A stretch of 64,000 nt of DNA from Tanypteryx hageni (lineage: Eukaryota > Arthropoda > Insecta > Odonata > Petaluridae). This document shows, one piece after another, positions 14,501-26,500 of this stretch. A program made the translations under genes and the position numbers. Position 1 is the first letter of the stretch; every line of letters starts with the position of its first letter. The stretch covers positions 192,437,518 through 192,501,517 of the forward strand of contig CM054112.1 of the NCBI GenBank assembly GCA_028673005.1. Direction: 5' to 3'. The notes beneath the pieces were generated by a model. The model had not been told where the DNA came from, made no database searches, and saw only the letters and a list, made by a program, of their open reading frames with translations.

Positions 14501-17500
14501 AGTTTGAAGCAGAATTTGATGCAAATTCTTTGCTCCTTAACATCAGCCATTTCAGTTCAAAACGAATTTGCAGAACCACTCAAACATGATGTTACAAAAA
14601 CGCACAGAACTTGCGAACACATGCACTCAGCTAGCCACCACATTGCACACTTATTCACAAAGGATACTGCCAGCACTACCCAGCGGCGAGTGGCTGTACT
14701 ACAAGCGGTTCGCGTGCGCTATTCAAATTCCCAGAACTTTTGGGTAGCACCTCATACATGTTTTTGTTGGGCAAGATGTTTCTCACTGAACATATTTGGT
14801 ATATATGTTGAACACATGCATTCAGTATAGGTATACTATTTCATTAATTGAAATGGTTTATTACAAACTTTTTGATTGAGAAAAAAACAATTTAAAAAAA
14901 TTAATACTGTATTAATTGAAATCCGGATCGTAAGTTTGCAATGAAAAATTTCAGCAGATACAATTATTTTATCTTGCTTCATTTATTTAAAAGAACATCG
15001 ATGAAACACGTAACCACACTTCCTAAGGTTCAACGACAAATCGTCGCGGTCAGTTAGTTGCATGCCAAATCATTGTGCGTCAATTCGCCACATGAAAAAT
15101 TCGCCGTGCATTAATACACCACATGACAAACTCATCCCACATCTATTCATCACTTGACAACTTTGTCACAAGACACCATGACTGGTGTAAGGCTGGGGGA
15201 TACACTTTTCCACAACTAAAGTTTTCTTTATATTTCGATAATAGCAGGATGAATCGCAATTCTCTTTGTGAATTATACAAGGCGAGACACATTGGATAGA
15301 GTATGGCAGGGGGTGACTCTCAACTCAACAAGTGTCTCTTCCTGCCATACACAAGTGTGCCTCACCTTCCAATTTGTCTTGCGACGATTTTGTCGAGCGA
15401 TAAATAGACGTGTGATGAGTTTGTTGTGCAATGTATTGATGAACCTTGAATTTCACAAGCTGAAACTTGTAAAAAAAAGCCTTGTCATGGGTATAGGCAA
15501 ATACAGTATGTGAGGAGCAAAAAAAAAATGAAAAAAATATAAAAATATCGAGTACTGTCCTCTTGTGAGGCAAAGAGGTGAGATGAGTGGAGGGGAGTGT
15601 GGAAACCCCCTCTCTCTGGCGAGTTGTTTTCCGATTGGGTGAAGCTACCAATTCACTTCGGCTTACGAAGCAGGATAGAAGGAGTTACAAAGGAATAGAA
15701 GAAGGCTTTTATAGATTTAGGATTGATATTTATTTTTTATTTAACTTTAGCAAGCAACCTTTTCTCCTCTGCAGTATCTAGATATTTTTGTGAAATCTAG
15801 GAATGTAAAATCAAAATTATGTTTTTACATCCCACCTTGTCCAAACAAGCAGTATCGTCTCGTAACCACTCAGCTACGTCCGAAATTCAGATTAATAATG
15901 CAGTGCTTGTTTACTCGGACGGGAAATTTTCGTCTATGTGGCCACAATTTTCATTCAGAGTATGCTGCTGTGTAGTGGTTAGTACGCTGGCTGCTACTTG
16001 CCTGCTGCTCAAAGGGGCAGTGGGCACGAATCCTGCAAAAGTAGGATTTTTTCCGAGGTCACCCAGCCCTGTTTGTATGGTTTGAGGAGACTGCACAAAG
16101 TCAGCACTCTGTTCTTCGGAAGGGACGTTAAGCAGTTGACCCCCTTAGTGCTTTTCGTAAAGAGTAGGCTAATTCCAGCACCGGGTTTCCCTCCTCCCTT
16201 GTGTGCGTATGTCAAGTTGATGACAGTGCAAAATGACCATGGCAGTCGATGCACTTACAAATCAATGGAGGACTGTCAAAATATTTAATTGTTTTTTTTT
16301 AATTCTTTGTAATTGACTTAATTACTCCCTGTGAACATTTTTTGTTAAATCATCTTCATTATGCAAAAAATATTTAAAATAACTCTTTTAAATAACCCGC
16401 GAAAACGGCATCCTGGTTGGAGAGAGAGTAGTAGGGGGTACGTGACGTCATCGTATGCCTTACAACCTTACTGAAAGCACATGGTTTTGATACTTCGTCC
16501 TATTGCTTTTCCTGATATTGTAGCTAAAATGAAGAATATGGAACTTAAGAAGGGTTATAAGTATTGTCTGGTACCTCAGTGCTTAAATATAATGATTAAA
16601 ACCCTGAGAAAATTGTTCTTCACGCTACCGAGCTCCTTGGGAAGAAATAAGAAGCGGAGAATATTGTGGTTGAAAGCCATGAGGAGATACGCATCTGATA
16701 TATCGGAACGTAAAACTGTATTTGTCTGCAAAGATCATTTTAATCTAAGTACAAGTTATATGTATGTACGTAATTTTATTGCTTCGTATTTTAGTTTATG
16801 ACTTATGTCGGCATTACATTGAAATGGTGCATATATTTCTGGAGAACGTTGAAAGAGTAATTATATTTTTATGTTTCAAAGATTAGCATATATATTTTAA
16901 CAAAACCTCCATAATGTAATATACCTTTTCTAAATACGTAAGATCAAACTTACAGAAATCATTGGGCTATGGGTTTATTAAGCAAATAATTACTGTTGCA
17001 GTGCATATATTTAAGTACAAAGTTTTTAAGCAAATACTTTTACAAATATTACATATTAAGTTAGTTCTGTAATTTAAATATTTTAATAAATTTGTTCCCA
17101 TAATATCCACGACAGCATGGTATTTTGAAGGACCATGTTTTGCTAAATAAGGGCAGGCATGACACTCCACAGACGTGACTAAATCTTCTTCTTCATCTAC
17201 AACTACACTCACTTCATAACCTCTTTATCTTATTCTGTGTTCAGGGCAAATATTGCCTTTAACAATACAAATTTTTCCTTCTCGCTTCAGTTTAACAAAT
17301 CCAACAGCATTACTAACAGGGTCTTTCCTCATTGTCCTCAAAGGGAGAAAAAAGCCATAAAAGCAACAATAAAATTTGCGACATATACAAAAGAGACATG
17401 CAGTTATAACAAACACTTCTACAGTTTTTCTTTTCACAAGTATAGGTAATAACTAAGGCAGATAGACACCTACAACAACAAACTTCACCACATTTCCTAT

Positions 17501-20500
17501 AGACAAGACACACGGAAACTAAGTTTATTCACATTAATTTTGTATAATATTTGTCAATATTTGACCTGATGATTCTGTAAAGGCAGATGATGGTGATTAT
17601 TCACCGAAACCGGTTGTGTTTTACTTCATATATTTTGTGGAAATTAGCAAAAGTTTAATATAAATAAAAAATACTATCTAGCATTGTTCATATTATTTTA
17701 TTGTGGAATTCCACGAAGTCTCGGCCTCGTCCATTACCTTTTGTATACTCATCTAACTATATTTTACTTACTAGATACTAGGACAGCATGGGAAACAATA
17801 CATAAATAAATATTCTATAATATTAGTTAAAACTAGAGTTGTTTTATTCATGTAATATAGGAAAGCTGTTTTAAGACGTCAATCTATCTTTTGCATATCT
17901 TCTGTGTTTCAGTCAAAATAATAGCACTATTACAATAACTGAAAATAAAAGCGCTACATCGAACTTGTTTTATCAATTAAATGTAATACAAACCTATGCG
18001 CCTTCACTCCATGCATTTCAACATCTGAATATTGCTCCCTACGACTTCCAATGTATCGCAAAAAAATGTACGAATCAACGTTGGGCAAATTATCAGATCT
18101 GGCTACACAAAACCCTTCATATGCCATTTTGCAAAACACAAAGCAAAATAAATGCAGGAAGGTGCAATACTTCTACTAATATTTCTTCTAAGACGGCGTA
18201 TAGAGGAAAACAACAGAATTATGTCATTTGTTGAACGAATGTTCACTTTAACGAATGAATTGAATTTTATAGCTTTACTTTTCGCCAAAACTTCTGTTCA
18301 CTCTAACAAACTAAATAACATGTATCCAACTCAGATCAAAGAAACTTGGATGTTTACAAAAGCTCTTGGGGTCACATGGATTCTTCATGTGTCCACTTTA
18401 CAATGCATTTTTCCTATTGCCTGCATTTCTTGAGAGGCTTAATATGACTTCACTGCTGTTTGTTACTCAAAATATATTTACAAATATCCACTTATTGTTA
18501 GACTTGGACCTATTGTGTTCCGATAAGAAGGAAGTGCACTATGCAGTGTTTCCCACAGCCATTCTATGCTTCAGCCGGTGACTTGGATTGACTACATTCA
18601 GTTGCATTTGTTTTCTTGCGGTTCATACATAATCGTTACATCATGAGGATTTGTTTTCAAACCATTGCCGTGACCACATTTATCATACCTGCTCTTGCTG
18701 TGAATTTTTTATAAACATTTTTCTTATTTTTACCCTTCAAAAGGCAATGACTTTAAACGGAAAAATCATGATCGTTCAATGAATTTCCATTTTACAAAAC
18801 TGTGAAAGCCTCTCTGATGTTGTAAAACTTTTTTTGGTGATGACTTGTTCAAAATTCTGTTACGAATCTAACCTATATTTCAGTCAAAATATAGATAAAT
18901 ACAAATATTCCCCCAAATCAAAGTGGTCGAACATTACAATTCCCGAAATGAAAAAGTTCCTTTCTGTAATAATCCTTATGGGCCAAGTAAGGAAAGATAC
19001 CCTAAAAGAGTACTGGAGCACTTATCCTTTCATTGAGACTGCCATTTTTGGAAAAATAATGAGTCAAGACAGGTTTGAACAGATATGGAGATCATGGCAT
19101 TTCAACAATAATGATTTTTTGTCAGAAACGACAGACAGACTATTCTAAATAAGGCCCGTGGTTGATTACTTGGTTGAAAAATTTCAGAACGTATATAAAC
19201 CAAAATAGGAGTTATCCCTTGATGAAGCGGTGATACCTTGGAGGGGACGGCTCAAATTTAGGAAGTACAACCCCGCAAAAATAGTGAAATACGGCTTACT
19301 TGTTCACATGGTATGTGAAAGTGATTCAGGCTATATTGCAAATTTGGAAATATATGCGACAGAAGGGAAAAAATTAGAGGACACTATTTTATCACTTTTG
19401 AAACCAGTATCAAATCTGTGGCATCACATATATCAGGATAACTATTACAATAGCGTTAAAATAGCAGAACTTCTAATTAAACAGAATACAAGAGTTTGTG
19501 GGACAATTAGATCGAATAGGGGCCTTCCTGTCTTATTGAAGGATGAGGCAAAAAAATTGAAAAAGGGAGAATTCACATATTATCGTCAAGGTCAAGTTTT
19601 ACTTCTCGTTTAGAAGGACAAAAGGGAGGTTAGGATGATCAGTATGATTCACAATGCTAGTATGAGTAATACCAAAAAGAAGAACAGAATCACAGGACTG
19701 CCAGTGAAGAAGCCTACGTGCATTGTAAGATACAATCAGTGTATGAAAGGAGTAGATAGGGCAGACATGTATTTGTCCTATTATACAATCTTGAGGAAAA
19801 CAATTAAATGGTCCAAAAAGGTTGTGTTATGGCTAATAAATTGTGCTCTTTTCAATTCATTTAGAGTGTATAAAACTTTGAATAACTCCAGTAAAATTAT
19901 ATTCGAAACTTTTTTACTTGACATTGCGAAACATTGGGCGAGTAGTAAGGAAGAATTGGGTGAGTCTTTGAATGACGAGGTTGAAGAGACTGAAAAGCCT
20001 ACTAAGCATGCTGCGAAAAAAGAACATCCAGAGAGACTTTCAGAAAGCTTGAGCAAACATCATCTAGAGCCGATTGTAGGAAAGGGAAAGAAAAAATATC
20101 CTTCCAGGGCTTGCAAAGTGTGCGCAGCAAACAACAAGAGGAAAGAGACGCGGTATGTTTGCTCATTCTGCGGTGTCCCGTTGCACAAGGGAAAATGCTT
20201 CCTGCATTATCACACCAGCAAAAAGTATTAACATCATTGGTGATTATTTATTCAAGATTTCAACTTGAAATTTTAATAAATAACTAAGATATGAAAATTT
20301 ATATAATTCAACTACATTTTAAATTGAGTACCTTTAATTCGCCTAGAACAGGCGATATGGAGACATTTAAATGCCCAGTATGCAAGGTGTTAATAATCTG
20401 TGCAGAGAGTCATCAATAACAATGATGAGGACGGAATATCTATCACATTAAACATCCGAAATTTTTTCAATCACACTATACAGTATAAGGAATAATGAAA

Positions 20501-23500
20501 CATGGTAAACAAACCTTGGAGTCACAGCAACCCTGGGAGTAGGTGCGACAACTCTTGGTGTTGCAACAACTACCCTTGGAGCTGTCACAGCCACACGAGG
20601 GCCTCCTTTAGCTCTAGCTCCTCCTCCCAAAGAAAGGTCTGTTTTGGATGCTTTTGGCTGTGAAACTGAGAAGGCTCCTCCAGTACCTGAAGATGCTGCC
20701 ATCTCCGGAAACTAGATAGGAAAATAATAAAAATTAAAGTAAAACTGGCACGTTTCATAAAAATAAATTTGTTACCTGTGTCCTAATAAGTAAAAAATTA
20801 TCACCAATCATACCTGTCGCAGTCCACTTCCAAATAAAGTTCTTATGACATCTGCTGCTTTTGCCTGTTGAGGCTGTTGGGGGAAAGCTCGGTTCACAAG
20901 AGGAGACAGCTGCTGCTGTATGATGGGAGAATTAGCTGATGTTACTGCAGCGACTGCAGCATTTAGAGGTTGAGAAACTGCACCTAATTGTGCTAGGAGA
21001 GGTAGCACCAGACCTCCGACAGCATCTCCAACAGTAGCACCCAAAGTCCTAGTAACATTTGCGACACCTTGTGCCAATCCCTGAGCAGGATTAGGACCCG
21101 CTTCCTCCACTTTGGGTTCTGTCGGCTCTTCTGCCCGCGGCTCTGCAACAGCGACCTCTTCTTCTGGAGGCCGTTCCTCAGCAGCTTGAGAAGCACCATC
21201 CACTGTACTGGCAGGAACATCTCTTGATTCCTCAGCCGTTTGATGTCCTGGCTCACTTTCTGGTGCGGGTGGAGATGGTGCTGGTGAATTAGTGGGCTCG
21301 AACGGATCGTAAGTATCCATTTCTTGATCTTTTCTGGCTGGCTCTTCAAAGGGCGAGCTTTCCTTCTTTGCATCTTCGACCTCTTCTTCGGTCCTTGAAA
21401 CTACTTCCTCTTGAGGAGGTGGAGGAGATACTTGTCCAGTACCAACCTCATTAAAAGTTCCCTCTGGATCTGGAGTTGATGGGCTAGGAGGTGTGTTGGG
21501 ACCTACTTGCGTGGTTGGTCGCACTTCTGATTCTCCTGGAGGGGTGTCTCCATTATCTGGAGGCAAGATCTCCACTTCATTTTGAATGATTTTTTGGGCG
21601 ATTTCCAGTTGCGTAGATGAAATTGCTTCTGCAGCAATAATTTCATCATCTTCATCTTCATCATCCTCTTCCCTTAAAGGATTATTTAAAGATCGAAGTT
21701 GTGGACCTTTAGAGGCAATAGAGAATTTCACCTGTGGCTCTGGAGGTGTTTTTGGTCCTAGGCGCCGTTCTATTGGTGCCTCCTCCGGGACAGAAAGTGG
21801 CAAAGGAGGTTCTTCCATTGAAGCAGTCTCAGGAGGAGGAATGCCAGTGACTGTTATGACAGCAGCTGCCTTGCGCTCTTTCTTTCCAACAGTTTTCTTT
21901 CCCTTACCTCCAAGTTTGCCTTTCTTGCCAACTTTAGCTCCAACTCTCTTTTCCTTAATCCCATTGTTTCCAGTTTTTCTTGCTGGCACAGGACTCATCA
22001 TCATCCTGTGTCTTCTCTGTGAATCTGACTCCAACTGCTGCTGTTGCTTCGTATTCTTCTCCTCATTCTCCCCACTACTGTCACTGAGGACAATAAGATC
22101 TGCTGGAGATGGAATACGCTCTACAAAAGGTGATGTCTCTAGGTCAATTATGACACTGGGCTTTTTCTTCACAACGGGCATAAATTTACGTTTCTTTTTT
22201 ATTCCAGGATCCACGACGGGTTCCTCAACTACTTTTACTTTCTCTTCAACTGGTGAAGAGGCTTTTCTTCTCTTTGGCACACTTGAGGTTTCCTTGGGAG
22301 CTGACTTAAAGCTAACGCTAACTAGAATGTTATCACCTGAAGCAAACACCTCTTTCGAAGCGGCGGGGCTCCTCTCTCTCCTCTTCTTTTTCTTTTTCCC
22401 TGCAACTTCTACATCCTTCCTTCTTCCATCCTTCTTTCGCTTCTTCTTCTTATTGCCAACTGCTGCCAGAGTGGGTGACCTTAACCTCTCTGGTGTTCTA
22501 GAAGGAGACCGTGACATAGACTGCATTCCCAGTCTCGCTCTCTGGGGAAGAGGAAGAGTAGGTGTAGATGGCGACCTGCAGAGTGACCGTCCACGTGATC
22601 TCGAAGGTGACCTAGATAATGGCAGAGGAGTTCTGTCATGGTAAACTCTACTTCCAGAAACTGATCTTGATCTTAAGTGCCCACGTGCCTTTTCCAAACT
22701 TCTCGAATGAACAGGAGTCACAGATCTAGTCCAAGATCTAGACCATGACTTTTCCCATGACTCTGGTAGCTGCTCAGGTTTTCTTTTCCGACTCCTACTT
22801 CTACTCCTTTTCCTTTGGCGACTTCTACTGCGACTCTGTTTCTTACGTTCTGATACAGGACTACGACTCCTCCTCCTCTTTCTAGCTGTTGTCTTACCAT
22901 TCTCCCCTCGTCTTCCAGCGTGATCTCTTGATTTCTGCCTTGATCTAGACCGACCACCACGAGACCTGGAACGACCTCCTCTTGATCTAGACCTTTGGCG
23001 AACTCTTGATCTTGACCTCGATCTACCAGGACGAGTTTTCCCTCGAGATCTAGATCTACCTCGACTCTTAGAAGTTCCTCTTGTGCGGGAAGTACCTCTA
23101 GATCTTGATCTACGAGATCTAGACCGTCTGCCTCTGGATCTTGATCTAGCTCCACGTGATCTTGATCTGATTCCTCGGGACCTGGATCGACCGCGGGACC
23201 TTGATCGACCTCCCCTTGATCTTGATCTGACTCCACGAGACCTTGAGCGGGAGAACAATCTCGACCTTGATCTAGATCTTGAATTTGATCTTAGCTCTCT
23301 GCCGAAGGCATCAGTTCTTCTTCTTTTGGTTTTTGATCGTTCACCAACAACCTTGCGCACATCATAACGCTCCAAGTCTTTTCTTTTTCCTTTCCTCTTA
23401 TCTCTTTCTTTCTTACCCCTTCGATTCTCCTTATCCTCTTTGTCTTCCATATCCTTTTTGGTCTGCAAAGGATCTTCTGTCTTAGCATCTCTATAGTTCC

Positions 23501-26500
23501 TTTCTTTACCAGTCTTAGATAATTTTTTCCACGCTATTGCAGCATCACTACCAGCTGCATCACCACCTTTACTGGGTTCGGCCTTTTTCCTAGTTCTCCT
23601 CTTAACATCCTTCTTTACATCCTTTTTAGGAACTTCATCACCTTTATTAGTTTCTGTGACAGTGGGCTCCTTCTCAGCTTCTTCAGACACAACCTTGTCA
23701 GGTACATTAGTAGAACACTTTTCTCTAATTCTATCATCAACAATCTCTCCTTCTTCTTCTTCACCACCACAAGATCTCCTCTTGGAAGCTTCCAAATCTT
23801 CAAATGCAGTTGCCTCCTCAGCCTCAGAAATAGTCTCTGTCTCAAGGCCCTCTAATTCTGGAACAAGAATAGCACTTCTTTCACTATCTTCCAAATTTTC
23901 TCTTTCATCTTTACAATGGTCATCTTTTTCTTCTTTGCTGTCTTTTGGGGTATCAAACTCTTTATCACTAATGGCCTCCAAATTTGGTTCTTCATTAAAT
24001 GATTCTTCTTGAGATTTGCTTTCAATAAGTTTTTCAGTTTCTGCATCTGACTTGTCAGCATCAACATCAGACTTTTCAACTTCAACATCAGACTTTTCAA
24101 CTTCAGCATCAGACTTTTCAGCTTCCACGTCAGATTTCTCAGCTTCAACATCTGACTTTGCATCCGATTTATCAGCCTCATCATCTGACTTATCAACATC
24201 TGATTTTTCAATATCTCTCTCATAATTTGTTTCATCTCCAATGAAGGAATCATCTCCACCAGTTTCCTCTTTTGAAAACTCTTCAACAGAATTAGGTGGT
24301 TCTTCAGGTGTTGGCAATCTGTTTGAGTCAGACTGATCTTCACTTGATTCTTCAGGATTCATTCCTTCATCAGAAGTTGACGAAGTTTTGTGTGTTATCC
24401 TGATGGATTCATCAACATTATCTGTCCTAGTCACCACATCAGATGTTTCGTTCTTACACATTTCTCCTTCAGCAGCTTCAGCTGTTCTTGCAATGTCCAT
24501 ACTGGCTGCTGAATACATTGAAAAATTGGGACAACCTTCGTCATCATCTTCTTCTTCATCGCTGACATAACCAGGAGTTCCTAAGTCAAATTTTCCTTGG
24601 CTAAGAATGCCATACACTCTTACACCAACAGAAGGCCTTCCTAGTGCATCTGATTCCTCCCCTATCACTTTCCGCCTCTCATCTTCTTCTGTAGGAGTGA
24701 CACTTCTTTCACGGTCATAACCTTGAGGAGACAAATTTATATCTCCTAATTTTGTGATGGAATCAAGAAGAGACAGTGGAAGTGGTGGGGGTGGAGGAAT
24801 CTCTCCCTCAAGAGAAGCTGACCTCGACGTATGAGACTCCTCTTCATTACCCCCCTCCTCGTCGATCACCATCTCATCATCTGTGTCATAGGAAGGCTCT
24901 GCTGGGTCATATTTATCTGACCCACTTGGCTGAAGTGATGGATGAAACAAAGCTCCTTGATCGGGTGGCGTTTCAACAGAATGGACTGGTATCCCTTGAC
25001 GCTCTGGATGATTATCTGTTGCAGGATCTGAACCTCCAGGTTCAATGTCACTGTAGATGTCGACATCTTCATCCTCTTCGTCCTCGCGATCTTCTCTGTC
25101 ATCATCATCATCCTCGTCCATGCGTCTCTTAAGGAGTTGGGGGCGGTTGTTCCTGTCTCCTCCCCCACCTCCTCCTCCGTGACCCGAGTTGTTTGCATCT
25201 CTCGATCCTGAGCTATGAGTATAGCTAGAATTTGTCCTTGCATATTCAACTCTCTGACTTGATCCTCTGGCTCTTCCACCTCCAGAGGACGTCCTGCCAC
25301 CAGCTACATCCCTTACGGAGGAATTCATAGTTTGACTGGTATTACCATTACCTGAACTTCCTGGCAATCCAACTGTCTTCACTGCTTCCAAAGGAGTGAC
25401 CAAATCACCACTCAATCTTTCAGATTCTAAGGGTGGAGGTTCACTAACATCTGAATGAATATCCATGGCGACTGGATCACTTAAACCCTCACAGGCCAAC
25501 TCTATGACTGGGTGTTCTCTGATTATAGCTTGAGCATTAGGCGAAGGGCGAGGTTGACTCAAAGGAAGAGAAAGGACTCTTAAGTCTTCAGCAACGACGA
25601 GGTCTTCGTTTGAATCTTGGAAGCACGGATCACCTGCATCATTATTTCCATCACGAGAACCACCACTGGATAAATCCAAATACATATTTCTGTGAAGCAG
25701 TTCACCTGAAATATTATCACCTTTATGAGAATTATTACTCAAGTCTAATGGTGAATTGGGTAATTCATAATTTCTAAAACTTGCTCCACTTGTAACCTCA
25801 CCCTCTTGCATGGAATCAACAAGTCTGCTATAATTTGAAGTAATTACACTACTACTGTCATTTTTTTCACTAGGTAATGACTGAGTGTCCCATACTACTC
25901 GGCTAGTATTCTCATCTGTACAAAAACTAGGACCAATATTCACATTTCCAACAAGATGTTCAATGCTCCTGAAATTATTGGTGACTCTTGTAAGAGGATT
26001 AATAAAACCCCGACCTACAGAAGATGATACTCTGCTTGGAAACATCCTACTGTGAAATGGAATTCTTTCTTTTCGATTTGAACTACTGGAGTTAATTCTT
26101 AAATCTGTGTCAGATGTCCTCATAGGCCAAAATGATCTTTCACCTATTGCTTCACGTGTTTCAACACTAGCAACCCTATCATGCATGCCTAAAGCTGAAT
26201 TTCCATCTCTAAAGGTTGAGCATGAATCTTGAGCTGCAGAAGTAGGTTCTGCAGGATTTGAAGGTACTCGAGCAGCATCAGAGCCTACATTCACCTCATT
26301 GTTAAGACTTGTTATTTCAGTTGATTTAGGTCCTACAACACTTGGAGTGTCTCCATGACCAGAAACATGAGAATTATTGCCATTCTTAGGTTTCTCAACA
26401 ACAAGGCTTCCATCAGGATTCAGTTTCACTCGTGACTTTCGACCATGCCATACTGCTTGGCTATCCATAATACTCCCAAGAAGGTCATTAACGCCACTTC

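Noticed and set aside
19146..19613. Stop-codon recoding in the piggyBac frame
   Set aside because: Both TAA and TAG occur and an upstream frameshift exists. Host genes use TAA as stop, so ordinary decay is simpler.
21586..22644. 352-codon plus-strand open frame
   Set aside because: It is the antisense of PHRF1 exon 10; Ser and Phe runs are complements of Glu/Asp and Lys codons. No family resemblance.
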